A stretch of 64,000 bases of DNA from Amblyornis subalaris. Lineage: Eukaryota > Chordata > Aves > Passeriformes > Ptilonorhynchidae. Positions 9,620-21,347 of this stretch are shown one piece after another (within the stretch, counting starts at the first letter, position 1; the number at the start of each line of letters is the position of its first letter). Both the position numbers and the translations under genes were made by a program. The notes beneath the pieces are model-generated. The model was not told the origin of the DNA. It did no database searches and saw only the letters and a program-made list of their open reading frames with translations. The stretch is from positions 3,196,194 to 3,260,193 of the forward strand of contig JACAXG010000091.1 of the NCBI GenBank assembly GCA_018881555.1, in the 5' to 3' direction.

Positions 9620-12600
9620 GTAAGCAGCTGCTGTTCCGTGGTGGTCTGGCCCTGAGAGGATNCAGCTCTTCCAAAGGATCATCTCCCCAGGGCAGGAAGT
9701 GGGGCATAAGCTCCTCTTCAAACTCCTTTTGGTGTCCTCCCTCGAAATGGATTGGGGGTCATCNCACAGGCAGAAATGGTGAATAAATGACTACAGGAGT
9801 GTGGATTTTAGTCAAAAAGCTATGTGAATTATGGAATGAATCCAACTTGGGTCTTCCCCCGGAGAAAAGTCATTATATTAGTTTANTGCAAAATGATGCC
9901 ATTAAGTTATAAAGCTCCAGCTGAAGGAGTCAGGCTGCCCTGGCACTGCTTGTCAGTGTTGGGAAGGTTTGGCTGGAGCCATTCAGATCTTTTGGAGTTG
10001 AGCCTTTGCCCTGCAGAAGAACAGGTGTGACTCTACACCAAAACTCCTACTCATGGTTTCAATCTAAAGACTTTGTTTGGTTTGACTCAAGCAGTGTCTT
10101 ATCTTTTAAAACCTTGGTTACCCTTTAACTCAACAATTACTCAAGGTCTGTTCCATGAAGCCNAAAGTGAGGTAATTGAAATGAAGGGCTCAATTCTGTG
10201 TCCTTTAGGCCAGTTATGTTCCATATTCTGACTGTTCCCCTGCTTCACCTGCAGCAATCGCCTGTGGTCAGGTTACTGTGACTGACAGATGTTTGTCATT
10301 AAATACTTAATAGTGTTTAATACACAAGCAAAATAACACTCAAAAATAAGTCTATTTGAGGCAGGCAGAGCTCCCACTTGGGCTTGTTTTACAGTCTCTG
10401 CTGTCTTCCTGTTTTCTTGGATGTGAAATGTGTTTCCATGTATNTAACCTGAAAATTTTTTACCCTCAGAGTTTGTTCTTGCAGAGGGAGGGGTAGGTGT
10501 ACTTTTAGATCCAATTAAGGGCAAAAAGAGTCTGGCTGGAGCAGTTTAGCTTCTTGTGCCTGTGCTCTGGGTAGCTCACTACTACATTTGGATGTTAGAA
10601 AAAATTCCTTCCTGGGAAGGGTTGTCGAGCCCTGGAACAGGCTGCCCAGGGAAGTGGTGGAATCACTATCCCTGGGAGTGTTCAAAAAGCATGTAGATGT
10701 GGCACTTGGGGACTTGGCTTAGTGGTGGCCTTGGCAGTGCTGGAGTAATGATTGGACTTGATGATCTTAGAGGGCTTNTCCTAAATGATTCCATGGTCTC
10801 CCAGACCCCTGGACTTGCTCTTCTCATGTCCAAGCTTTTGGCATTGATTNTTCTGGAAGCAGAAGGATGTACCTCCTTCCCCCAAGCCATCAAGGGCTGA
10901 GAGGTTGTGCAGCTTTTTAACTGTAGGGACTGAAAACAGATTGTTTTGCCAGATCTGTGTCCCAGAGCTGGGAGCTGGGGAAGGTGAGGCTGCTGCCCAT
11001 GGGTTGTTCAGCTTCAGTGTGGAGCAAGCTGGTCTGGTTTGCTCTGATGGCTGAAAACACCTTTTTTTTTTAATCTTTCTGGTTATGTTTCATTGAACTT
11101 TAAAATCTGAAGCTCCATCTCTCTCCTGCTGTAATGTAACCTCAAACAAGAGCCCACGTGGAGTTTCTGATTCACAGGTAGAAATGGTGTTAGTAGGAAT
11201 CCAAGGCTGAGCTCCTGCACCTCACCTGCAGCCGTGTGGAGCAGATGGAGATACACGTGTGTACCCCTGGGCAGGAAAGGGTTGGATGTGACATTTTCCA
11301 CCTTGATATTTAGGGAATAAACCTTCCGAGGACCGGTAGTTACCCACATGGGTCTAGCAGAGGGTGACGGTGGGATTAGGAGGTTGTGACGGTGGCTGGA
11401 GCAGCTGGTCAGCACGGAGCAGCAAGGAGCTCATTGCCCTGAAAGGGAGGATTGTTTCCCACTGATTCATGACCCAGTGGGATAAAAGTGCCGTTAATTG
11501 CTGTTCCCATCATTGTCTGCTGGATCAGGCGGGGTGGGATGCATGACTGCACCCTGGGCTCACCCCAGTAACGAGCAGCCGTGGCACCAGCCTGGCCGTG
11601 GAGATGCTCTGCTCCGAGCTGTGGCCCTAAAAAGGCAGCAAGTCTTCCTTTCAAACGTATTTTGTATCCCCACTTTTATAGGTTAGAGGGACAGGCGTAT
11701 AAAAAGAGGAGATTAAATGTAAGCACCGCTGCTCCCGGCCGTGAAGTTACGTGCCCTTCTGGTCGGGAGAGATTAGCTCGGGGGATTCAATGAGTTAATT
11801 CCTTCACCTCGGGAGACCTGGATGTCCAAATCCTGCTCAGAGCTGGTGAAAATGAAGAGGTGGTTAAATGTGGCCTCTCCAGGAGGGTTGTTAGCCCAGC
11901 GCCGGCGCCCGCAGCAGGACAGACCCTGACCCCTGCAAAGGCACAGGCTTGGACCGTGGAAAAACCAGGAGTTGTTTTTTGAGACTTGTATTACACCACC
12001 ATCCCACAAAACCCCAAATTACAGAGGAGGGGGGAAAGGATACATTTCTAAATTTGTGGCAGATGTAATTACTAGAAACTTGAGTCATAGTTAAAAGAAA
12101 TGAAGTTTATGTCACACTCCTGTAAAAAATTCCAGTGTTCCTCAGGAACTGGGTGTTTTCGCTCATGCTTCAGCAATTAGGTCGTTAAAAACTGTAGCTA
12201 ATAATAGAAAGTCTTGGTGATCTTTGATCTGAATAGGGTAAGTAAGGAGACAGGGTGCTTAAAATTAATGTATCCATCCTATTTACCTATTTTTAAAGTT
12301 TCTGGAGAATAAAAAAGGTGTTGTACAAGTGCCCCTGGTAGCTGGATGTGGCTGTGACCGTACCTGCTGTCTGTGCTTGCAGCCCTAATAACCTGCTTTT
12401 ATTTTTCCCTCCTGTTCCTCTTGTCTCCCTTATGAGTCCCTGGTTAGGTGAATGGTTGGAAATACACCCACTGAGACCACAGCCTGGAGTAAAAGTAGTG
12501 AGAAATGCACCAGTTTCCATGGCTGCCTTCGTGTCAAATATTGTCTCTTTTTTTTTTTTTTTGCTGTATTTTTAGCAATTTGCAGCTTTCTGTGGTGTTT

Positions 12601-12643
12601 CTGGAATGTCTGGTAAACTGTGAATGTTCTTATCCTCTTACAG
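9620..12643 (+). other. EPB41: EPB41 intron 5
   Basis: It contains one CR1 3' end at about 10590-10805. The rest is ordinary intron with short A/T-rich stretches and no supported exon. Confidence 0.75.
10590..10805 (+). mobile_element. CR1 LINE 3' end
   Basis: It is a sense-strand CR1: 'aaaaaattccttcctgggaa', 'tggaacaggctgcccaggga', then 'attggacttgatgatcttag' and a decayed 'atgattccatgg' end. The text resembles the reverse complement of the copy at 16655-16765, so the two may be one subfamily. Confidence 0.85.
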
Positions 12644-12686
12644 ACATGGCTGGATCCTGCCAAAGAAATAAAAAAGCAGGTTCATG
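12644..12686 (+). CDS. EPB41: EPB41 exon 6: FERM F1
   Basis: This 43-nt exon encodes residues 264-277 and the first base of codon 278: TWLDPAKEIKKQVH, then Gly split by the intron. Acceptor is cttacag|aca and donor ATG|gtaagt. The length and the phase 0-to-1 arrangement match the mammalian exon. Confidence 0.96.
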
Positions 12687-14656
12687 GTAAGTAAATTGAA
12701 TTTATCATGTGGGGGGTGTGGTTTCTCCTTCTTCCCTAAAGAAAGTGGCTTTGGTGAGCCATCCAGGGAGCCCTGGGATGGGGAGAGGTCCAGTGAGGGT
12801 GGCTGGCAGGGATCAGCACAAGTTCAGGCAGTTTGTACATCCTTTCTCTACTTCTTAAGGACTTGGGGTCGCTCTAGATTTAGGAAAAAATGTCATTTCC
12901 TTGGAAAAACAGCTTGGGGTATGTTTGCCTGCGGCAGCGCCATGCTGTCCGTGCAGTGATGAAATGGGGATCTGCTCCTTGTTGGAGGATGGGGAAATGG
13001 GTGTCACTGGGAACCACTGAAATCCCAAAGGATTTGGGGAGACCCTGAGCCGAATTTTTTGCTGGAGCAAGGTTGGATGGACTCTGAGGCTGTTTTGGGG
13101 TCCAAATAGGGGCACTGGAATGATAAATGGCTTGAGNAGTATCAGTGCAAATAGCAGGTGTTTTCCCAAGTTGTATTTTAAGGTTTGCTAGCACTGAATT
13201 AGTTCGAGATGAAGGCAATGTCAAAATTAAATATGTTTTAGAGGCTTTTGTTTTCTCTTGGGAGCAAGTCTGACTGCTTTGGAAGTAAAATACTGGTCTG
13301 GGGAAGGAAAATACTGTTCTNTGGATGCTTTTGGTGGGACACCCAGGACAAAGTGTGTCATTAAGTCCAGGTTAGGTTGGAAACACAGGGCCGTGGAGTA
13401 GGGAAAGCTCCTGGTCTTACCTACTTCTCTTGGAATGAGTAGCAGGGTGTGTGTGTGAAGGGCAGGAACTGCTCCATCCATAAAATTCATCTAGTGAGTG
13501 TAATGAACAGCAGCCTGCTGTGGAATCTGGTCCCCTGAGATGGGTCAAATGGCAAATCATTTCATTTTACTTGAAGTGGAGGTATTTTGCATGCACATCC
13601 GAAGGTGTGGACCCTGATGTGTGGTGCTTTAGGTAACCTCTGCTCCCTCCAATGTCATCTTGGGCTCGCTTGTTTTGAACTGTGTGTGATGAAAACAACC
13701 TGCTTTGTGTTTAATCCCAGTTATGGCATTGCATAAGATGTAAATCCAGGAATGCTCCATTCNCCCTCTTCCCTGTGTGAGATTGGGATAAACCTCTGAG
13801 CAAGTTAAGCACAGGGGTAGATCTTCTCTTATTTTGACATAAATCTTATTTTGAACTAGTGTTAAAAGGGCACAGCAGGGGGAGATGTAACNATGAAAAT
13901 CACTGAGTCAAGACTATTTTCTACTGGGAAATGGTATTATTTTCAAGGAAAAGAGAGAGTCACCCCTTCAGCTGTGGCACCTGAGCTGTCCATACCACAT
14001 GTATTGCCAATTCTAGGTGTGATTGTGTGGATTCTGACTCAGTTAATGCCTGTAATGATTCTATACAGGGTTTGCAATAAGCTGTGTTAAAGCAATTGGG
14101 TCTGGACTTGNAAAGCTCTTCCTGTCCTGGTGCTTGCTGGCTTCATCCAGAGGTTNATGCTTGTGTTGGGCTGAGTTTAACCTGTGTCTGACCACCCGAC
14201 CCCAGTGCATTAGGCTGAGGAGTGACTTAGCACAGCCCTTCTTGAAATTTGAAAACTGGGTTGAACGATAAACCAATCCTAACTCGTTAATTTATAGCCT
14301 GTGCCTGACCTCTCTTCATGAATCCCTTTTCNATCAATGCAGAAACATGCCAGTCATTGAGCTTCTTAGCAATGAATTTAATTTTTGTCACAAGTTGTGG
14401 TTGATCTAGGTGAATTTCTCTGCCTTGCTTTGTTTTCTCCTGCTTTCCTTACCTCCTGTAAACGAAGCCACATCTTACACTTACACGGTTACTAAGCTGC
14501 AGCCAGCTGTGAGAGTGAGCAGTATCGAATCAGTGTTATATCTGCTGAATTCTGAAGATCAGATTGGATATTCCCAGATTTTTTTTATATCAGCTGACCG
14601 TCACAAAGCTGTTCTAGTGTGCTTATTTTTCTCAAGCTCTCCCCTTGCCGTTGCAG
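12687..14656 (+). other. EPB41: EPB41 intron 6
   Basis: I found no clear mobile element, RNA gene or extra exon here. The sequence is AT-rich toward its 3' end, with a good acceptor (cgttgcag). Confidence 0.7.
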
Positions 14657-14732
14657 GAGGCCCCTGGGATTTTACCTTCAATGTNAAGTTTTATCCGCCG
14701 GATCCTGCGCAGCTGACAGAGGACATCACCAG
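14657..14732 (+). CDS. EPB41: EPB41 exon 7: FERM F1/F2 junction
   Basis: The exon is 76 nt and covers residues 278-303 (partial codons at both ends). It encodes GGPWDFTFNVKFYPPDPAQL then TEDITR, nearly identical to human. Acceptor is cgttgcag|ga and donor CAG|gtgagc. The ambiguous base at 14685 falls in a Val codon (gtn) and does not change the residue. Confidence 0.97.
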
Positions 14733-15195
14733 GTGAGCTACCTGGGGATCCTGCTGCCATATTCTGCTCAATATGGAATAGAAGTGTTCTGTATTTGGGT
14801 GTTCTGTCCATCCTTTGGCAAGATTGGATGCCTTCACCATTTGGAGGGGGTTTGTTTTGTTCTTAGTGGATGTGTGGATGCTCCNGCTCTCCACTGGAGT
14901 CCACATGTGTAAAGCAGTGGCATTTATAACCCTGCCACGTGTGTGTGTGTGTACAGTAAAGTAAATTCTTATCTAAACCCAAGATTTTCTGGTCATAGTG
15001 TCCTCTGCTCCCTTTGCAGAGTGGAGGTGACCTTGAATGCCCTAGTCCTCCACGCTGTTTACCTTGGGAATAAGTAAAAATTGGAAATGAGTATTGTCCA
15101 GTGTTCATCAGTGCCATAAAAAAAGAGACTCTGATCTCCAAGTTGATACATTTCTCCCTGTTCTCTGTGAATAATATTCTCCTTTCTGCCGCCAG
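14733..15195 (+). other. EPB41: EPB41 intron 7
   Basis: This short intron of 463 bp contains a brief (GT)n run near 14939-14953 and nothing else recognisable. Confidence 0.8.
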
Positions 15196-15414
15196 GTATT
15201 ACCTGTGTCTGCAGCTCAGACAGGACATCCTTACAGGGCGCCTGCCCTGCTCCTTTGCCACCTTGGCCCTGCTGGGTTCCTACACGGTCCAGTCAGAGTT
15301 GGGAGACTATGATCCCGAGCTCCATGGCCCCGATTACATCAATGAGTTCAAACTGGCCCCAAACCAGACAAAAGAGCTNGAAGAGAAGGTTGTGGAGCTT
15401 CATAAAACATACAG
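15196..15414 (+). CDS. EPB41: EPB41 exon 8: FERM lobe F2
   Basis: The exon is 219 nt, residues 303-376, encoding [20 protein letters not shown] through [19 protein letters not shown] to [20 protein letters not shown]. Acceptor is cgccag|g and donor CAG|gtaagg. It forms most of the helical F2 lobe. In human 4.1R this exon carries the glycophorin C interaction. The N at 15379 is in a Leu codon (ctn). Confidence 0.97.
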
Positions 15415-15499
15415 GTAAGGTGCAGGGGCTGGAGGGCTTGTTCGTGCACAGCAGCATGAAATAAGGGAAATAATGGGATTTACTGGTGTTTTCCCCACC

Positions 15500-15675
15500 T
15501 CTGTGAGATACAGAGAAGCTGTGGATGTCCCATCCCTGGAAGTGTCCAAGGCCAGGTTGGATGGGGCTTGGAGCAACCTGGGATAGTGGGAGGTGTCCCT
15601 GGCCNTGNCAGGNGGTGGAATGGGATGATCTTNGAGGTCTCTTCCAATCCAAACCATTCCTTGATTTTATGATGA
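15500..15675 (+). mobile_element. CR1 LINE 3' end
   Basis: The sense CR1 text runs from 'gagaagctgtggatgtccca' through 'ccaaggccaggttggatggg' to 'ttgattttatgatgattctg'. Several N positions fall inside it. Confidence 0.85.
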
Positions 15676-16654
15676 TTCTGTGAACATCAGCTTTTAACAG
15701 AANATCTAATACTTAGGACAAAATCTTNCTAGAAGCTGGANTTCTTTTTTTCCTGCATGANGAAGAAACTAAGTTTTTAGAAAGCNGATGCAAAGNCTTG
15801 CAGTTGTTTATTAACGAGTGCTTTTTTTCCCCAGAATAGCCATGAAAGTGGGGTTTAGTTCATGTGAAAGTGCAAAATTTGCTTGTTTTAACCTTGCCCT
15901 TTGTCTTTTTTTAATACTTTTGCTTTGGGGTTTATGTAATTATGGATCATAGTTGAGTCTACTTTCTCTGTGTATGCACTGTAGCCTACAGCCTGTTTGG
16001 GGCATTCNTCTGCCGCATTTAATGAGTAACATTCATTTCCTAACATGGAAGGATTCCAGGTGATCCAGGAGTTACAAACCTAGAGTTAAGTGTTTCCTAG
16101 NGCAGCCATGACCTGGGCAGGTGTGTCTGGTTCAGGTAGGGTTGAGCAACTCTGGGGAGTCCCCCTGGTATCAAACTCAAGGCTGACAGTAACTAAACCT
16201 CTTCCTCATCTTATTTTGGGCATATTTTCCTAGAAAGGAAAAGATGGAGCAAGGACATCATGGGCAGATGGGAACAAAAAGCTAGAGCACAGTGGGAAGG
16301 GTGGACATGGGCCCCTGGCTGTGACCAGAGTTACAATTAACACCTCACTCAACCCTGCTAATCAATATTTTAAATTGATTCCCCTCCATTTACACTGAGA
16401 GGAGAGGAAATGAGGAAAACTAAGTGCTGGGCCTCTGACAAGTTTCATGACTTGGAGTCAAAGGCCATTTGCTGTGCTAGGAGTGGTGGATCACGGTGCT
16501 GAATTATTCATGGCTTCATTAGAAGGAGACTTCAAGGTATAAGATGGAGCTATATTTCATCTGTCTTTGTGTGTGCAGAAGGAAGCAACACGTCCCTGTT
16601 TTATTTCTGGTCCATATTCTGTGAACATTAAACTTCAGAGGGTTTTCACTGGGA

Positions 16655-16765
16655 ATCATAGAATCATGGAATCGTTCAGGTTGGAAAAGACCTCGAAGAC
16701 CAACNATTAACCCAGCACTGCCAAGCCCACCACTAAACTGTGTCCCCAAGTGCCACATCCACATG
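16655..16765 (-). mobile_element. CR1 LINE 3' end fragment
   Basis: It begins 'aatcatagaatcatggaatc' followed by 'aggttggaaaagacctcgaa' and ends 'aagtgccacatccacatg', the reverse complement of a CR1 3' terminus. Confidence 0.85.
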
Positions 16766-17580
16766 TTTTTTTGACATTTCCAGGGAAATCTCTGCTAAAC
16801 CAGCTCTTCCTACTGTATTTGCAAAGCACACAGCACATGTCGAGGTGGCGACTGCTCCTGGGGCATTCTTACAGGATTGTCCTTACAGTGGACTTTGCTC
16901 TGTCTGCCACCACTCAAACCTCTATTTACATCACGCACAAGATGTATGTGAGCACTCAGTAAGAAAGACATCAAAGGAGGGTAGAAAATGCAATGTATGC
17001 AGCTGAATGCTCTCCCAGCAGAGCTGTTAATGTACCTCATACACCAGAAACTTATTAACAGGGACACTTCAATAACGTTGATAATGGCCTCCATTATCAG
17101 GATGTCTCTGTTAAGTTGTGCCCCTCCTGCAGACAGGGCACCATCTGTTCCCAGAAAACCCCTCATTCATCTGGTCCCCCGGCTGGAATCTCTGCTGAGA
17201 GGTTTCAGCTGTCTCTGTGTTTGGTTTGGAGAACAATAGCNGGATTTGGGGAGGTCTGGAGGCAGCAGGTCTGGGGGGGGCGAGACATGTCACATTTTGC
17301 TCAATTGGGATTTCTTCTGCTGGATCAAGTTTTGTCCCCTCCCTGCTCTTCCTCACTTCCTTCTCTAGTGCCTGGACAGCTCCACGGCAATAAAGTGCAG
17401 CTGTGTTGTGAGGATATCTCAAAGCACAAATTTGGGAAGTCAGAGTGATTTAATAAGTNATCATCTGGCCACAAATTTGTGTTGAAAGCAAAAGGAAATC
17501 TAATGAGTTTCATGAAGTCTGATCTGTCTCCTCTTAAAAGCAACAGTTTGGAGAATACCAAGCCCTTTCTTGTTCTGCAG

Positions 17581-17668
17581 ATCCATGACTCCAGCCCAAG
17601 CAGACCTGGAATTTCTTGAGAATGCAAAAAAGCTGTCAATGTATGGAGTCGACCTTCACCAAGCCAAG
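17581..17668 (+). CDS. EPB41: EPB41 exon 9: FERM F2 with calmodulin-binding segment
   Basis: The exon is 88 nt, residues 376-405: [20 protein letters not shown] then YGVDLHQAK. Acceptor is gttctgcag|a and donor AAG|gtgaga. [15 protein letters not shown] (391-405) corresponds to the Ca2+-dependent calmodulin-binding peptide of human 4.1R, with the key Ser (395 here) retained. One residue differs from human (Gln for Lys at 403). Confidence 0.97.
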
Positions 17669-18205
17669 GTGAGAACCAGCNTGTGTGCACCTGCCTGTGG
17701 ATTTTGTAATTTGATTATCCTTCCCTTGCAGGAGCAAGTTTATTGGTTTCAGGAAGCTCCTTTGGGAAGAGAGGAAGTATGGAAATACAAACACGCAACA
17801 GGAATGCCTCAAGCATTCCTGCAAGAGAAGTGATTCTTCCTGGTTGCTTATTATTTATATGTCACAGGGAACTTTCCAAAGCCCCTGGTATAGACAGGTC
17901 GTTGCTCTGAGGGACTTAGAATACAATATATATTCCCTGCCACGTGAGCCTCTGCGCTCCGGGAAATGCAGGATGGGCTCTAGATGAGTCCTTTGGGCAA
18001 CCAGCAGAGCAGGAGAGATCAGCAGGAGGGAAGAGGTTGTCAGGAAAAGCGTGAAGGAAAGTAAGCCTGACCGTGGAGCTGGGAGCTGAAGTTTGGGTGG
18101 TGAGGAGATGAATTCGGGGGAAGACCAGAGGGATAATTTGGAAGGCAGATGTTGACACGGAACTCATAACCCTGACGCTGCTTCAATCCTCNTCTGCGTT
18201 CCCAG
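17669..18205 (+). other. EPB41: EPB41 intron 9
   Basis: This intron of 537 bp has no recognisable element. Confidence 0.75.
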
Positions 18206-18358
18206 GACTTGGAAGGAGTGGATATCACTCTGGGAGTTTGTTCCAGTGGCCTTCTTGTTTACAAAGATAAACTGAGAATCAACCGCTTCCCATGGCCCAA
18301 AGTCCTGAAGATTTCCTACAAGCGCAGCAGCTTCTTCATAAAGATTCGGCCAGGGGAG
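18206..18358 (+). CDS. EPB41: EPB41 exon 10: FERM lobe F3
   Basis: The exon is 153 nt, phase 0/0, residues 406-456: [20 protein letters not shown], then [20 protein letters not shown] and [11 protein letters not shown]. Acceptor is gttcccag|gac and donor GAG|gtacga. In human this F3 segment binds the MAGUK p55 (MPP1). It is almost invariant. Confidence 0.97.
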
Positions 18359-19172
18359 GTACGAGCAGCCTCCTGTGGGCTCCTGTCATCCTCTGTTTTC
18401 TAGGGATCGTCACTGTGTGTGTTGTGTGACCGGAACGGAGCGGGGAGGGGTCGGTTTTCCTCCGTGTGAGTGTTTCACATCAGGGTGTCTGATCCCGGCT
18501 GCTGTCGAGGCTGGGCAGAGCTGAAGCTACAACGCAGCTGGAGACAGTGTAAGAACGTGTCATCCAGCACCACCTCCCGGCACCACCGGGTATTCCCAGC
18601 AGCCAGGGAAAGGGGTGGGAGGTTGACAGCTGAAATTGCAGCAGCACTAACTCGTTTTTTTTGGAAACGGGGCAAGACAATGGCTGTCTTGCTTTCATTC
18701 AAAGAAAATAATTAAAAATTAGAATTAGCTTTTCACCTAAGTGCAGGAGGCAGGGAGTGGATGCATTGGTGCTGCCTCTCGTGAATGGGAAATCCCTGGA
18801 GCAGCCTGGGAGAGAGGATGCAGTGGGGATCCACCTCTTTCCTCTTCTTCCTCTTTCTCCTGCTTTCACTGCTATGACCCAGCCTTGCAGGGAGGTCAGT
18901 CTTTGACCCATCCCACAGCTGGGCAGTACGACAGAATAAATGATCTGACTGGCTGCAAAACCCACAGCATGTTCCTCTCCAAATACGATTGTGTCCTGAG
19001 GGATGCCCAGCCTGGTGTTCAAGCCCTCTCTTTCCTCTGACCTGAGGTCCTGCTGCATATGGTGGAGCAAGTTCACCAGTTTGTGCCACATCAGAACAGG
19101 GTGATGGGCTGGGGACTGGACTCCTGCCACATTTATTTCCTGCTATACCTAAATAACTTTTATTTTCCACAG
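18359..19172 (+). other. EPB41: EPB41 intron 10
   Basis: This intron of 814 bp has no recognisable repeat or exon. Confidence 0.75.
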
Positions 19173-19270
19173 CAAGAACAGTACGAAAGTACAATTGGGT
19201 TCAAGCTACCAAGTTACCGGGCAGCGAAGAAGCTGTGGAAAGTGTGTGTTGAACATCACACCTTCTTCAG
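19173..19270 (+). CDS. EPB41: EPB41 exon 11: end of FERM F3, Ca-independent calmodulin site
   Basis: The exon is 98 nt, residues 457-489: [20 protein letters not shown] then [13 protein letters not shown]. Acceptor is tttccacag|caa and donor CAG|gtgagt. [17 protein letters not shown] (474-490, finished in exon 12) equals the Ca2+-independent calmodulin-binding sequence described for human 4.1R. Confidence 0.97.
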
Positions 19271-19622
19271 GTGAGTTTCCTGAACAGTGGCCTCGCCTTG
19301 AGTAACTTGATGCTTGAATTTAGCTATTGAAAATGAGCAGTGTTCCTTAGCTCCTTCAGTGTTCCTTAGGGTTTTAGAAAAATTGGAGTGAAATGGTTGC
19401 AGGGACAGTAGGTGTTAATTTTGCAGTAGATTTTTAAGGAAGTTCTGCTTTATAAGACCCATAAGACAGAGCTCTTCGGGTCACGTAGATGTGAGACATC
19501 GTTAGCGCGCGCATTTCGTTGGCCGAGTGCNTGCGATAGACTCTCATTTCCATTTTAATTCCTCTCCACGTGCCCCTTCCTCTCTCGGGAGGTGTGATTT
19601 TTAAATTACGTGTGGCTTTCAG
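19271..19622 (+). other. EPB41: EPB41 intron 11
   Basis: This short intron of 352 bp holds no recognisable element. Confidence 0.8.
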
Positions 19623-19795
19623 GCTGACTTCCACCGAGGCCATCCCGAAGAGCAGGTTCCTGGCGCTGGGCTCCAAGTTCCGCTACAGCGGCCGGACGCA
19701 GGCGCAGACGCGGCAGGCGAGCGCCCTCATCGACCGGCCCGCGCCCCAGTTCGAGCGCACGGCCAGCAAGAGAGCGTCCAGGAGCCTCGATGGAG
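19623..19795 (+). CDS. EPB41: EPB41 exon 12: FERM-adjacent (FA) region
   Basis: The exon is 173 nt, residues 489-547: [20 protein letters not shown], then [20 protein letters not shown] and [17 protein letters not shown]. Acceptor is gctttcag|g and donor GGAG|gtgagt, ending in phase 1. The RASRSLDG end contains the phosphorylation-rich FERM-adjacent sequence. GC content is clearly higher than in the surrounding introns. Confidence 0.97.
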
Positions 19796-19947
19796 GTGAG
19801 TGAGTGCCTGCTGCATCCTCCCTCTCCCTCCCGGAATCACCAGGATGCTGGAATACTTCCCTGCTGTAGAAAAACGCAGCTTGTCACTGTAGCACAAGAC
19901 CTTGTTCCACCCCTGGCGTAGTCAGGAGTTGNGTGCGTGCGGTGAGG

Positions 19948-20080
19948 CTGAGTTGGTGCTCAGTTGGTTAGAGCAGGGTGCTGGTAACACCAGGGGGATG
20001 ATTTGTTCCCCNTGTGGGCCATTCACTTAAGAGTTGGACTCAGTGATACTTGTGGGTCCCTTCCAACTCAAAAGATTCGT
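19948..20080 (+). mobile_element. TguSINE1-like SINE (tRNA-Ile head, CR1 tail)
   Basis: The head 'ggtgctcagttggttagagc' then 'agggtgctggtaacacc' matches a tRNA-Ile A-box and anticodon-arm layout. It is followed by a decayed B-box ('gatttgttcccc') and 'tgtgggccattcacttaaga'. The tail 'tgtgggtcccttccaactca' is CR1-like. The anticodon loop and B-box are degraded, so this is not a functional tRNA gene. This SINE type is described from passerine birds. Confidence 0.85.
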
Positions 20081-20759
20081 CACACAACCTTCACTCACAT
20101 CAACAAAACCAACCAACCAAAATGAAAATTCCTCCCACAAAAATCAAAACAGCATCATCACAGCACAGAACAAAACTGGGCAATTCACAACGAATCCATC
20201 CCTTGTCCCTTCACCNCAATTACAGCAAGAATTCCCCATGATCATTCCACTCTCTAACATTGTTCAGTACTTTTGCCCGTTACCTCTTCCAGTTTTTATC
20301 CTTGTCTCAAAATCACAGCACTGTGAGGGCTGTTTAGGAAAAATTGACTCCCATCTCAGCCAGGCCCAATACAAAAATGCAAACCAAGGATGGTCCCAGC
20401 AGNACTGACTGACAAAAAGGATGTAGGTGGGTGCTGAAGGCTTATGGCAAAGTTCTGCTTGTAAAGATATTTCCTCATTCAATCTCAAAGCATTTTCATT
20501 TAGAAAATCGGGAGTGAAGCCATTCCATTTGTTTTGTTTAATGTCATCTCCTAAATTTTTACATGAGGGGAAGATTTTTTGCAACAATGGAAACTCTTTC
20601 AGGGTCTCTTAAAGCGATGCTCAGGTTGGAGTTGTGCTGTGGCAGTCAGGTGGGCTCATCCCTGACATTTTTAAAAGAGATGGATAGCAGCAGAGAAGTA
20701 GAGGCATGGAAAAGAGAGTGCCTGAGTTTGCTGCACGTGATCTGGATCACAGGGTATTA

Positions 20760-20906
20760 AGATCCAGGGAAAGAGGAACACCTTTTTGTACTGAGAGGAT
20801 CCAGGGAAAGAGGAACATCCCTTTGTACTGAGAGGATCCAGGGAAAGAGGAACATCCCTGTGCACTGAGACGACCCAGGGAAAGAGGAGCATCCCTGTGC
20901 ACCACA
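20760..20906 (+). repeat. 37-bp minisatellite, four units
   Basis: Units starting near 20761, 20797, 20834 and 20871 share 'gatccagggaaagaggaaca'. Copies 2 and 3 are exactly 37 bp long. Copy 4 is diverged. Confidence 0.9.
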
Positions 20907-21347
20907 GGGACCTGATGGAGCAGGGACCGTGTTGCTTTGAGCCCTGAATTTGTACTGCAGCCCGGGAGGCACCAGGNCTGCCCCAGCACCCCATGACCAG
21001 CAGCAGCCAGGCTGTCCCTGCTCCTGGGCTCAGTGACATCCCGAGCCTGGGCTTTGTCCCTCNGAGCTGGAGGGAAGGGATGGTCCAAGCTCCGTATGGC
21101 AGCAAAGCCAAATTCCAGCTTCCCAAGTTCCCCAGGCACGGCACACGGGGGCGAACGACCAGCGCTGTTGGTTGCCCCTTGGCCGTGCTGTTATGACCCC
21201 AGATGAGCAGAGAAATCCCAGCTGCAGTCCCACACCCCAATGTCAGAGCTTGGAAAAGAGCAGCCTGGGAATGTGANGCTCCCGCCCTCGCTGACGTCCG
21301 CGCCTTTGCCGTGCGGGCGGTCCTTAACGTGTGCCCCGTTTCTTCAG

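Larger units (their letters stand above)
15415..17580 (+). other. EPB41: EPB41 intron 8
   Basis: It contains a plus-strand CR1 at about 15500-15675 and a minus-strand CR1 at about 16655-16765. The remainder shows no supported feature. Confidence 0.75.
19796..21347 (+). other. EPB41: EPB41 intron 12 (to first tandem optional exon)
   Basis: It contains a tRNA-derived SINE (about 19948-20080), an A/C-rich stretch after it, and a 37-bp minisatellite at 20760-20906. Confidence 0.8.

Noticed and set aside
19948..20022. A tRNA-Ile gene
   Set aside because: The anticodon arm and B-box are degraded, and it is joined to a CR1-like tail. It is a SINE head, not a functional tRNA.
20671..21240. A 189-codon minus-strand open frame
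   Set aside because: Much of it is the translated 37-bp minisatellite (repeated SSFPGS-type peptides), so the length is a repeat artefact.
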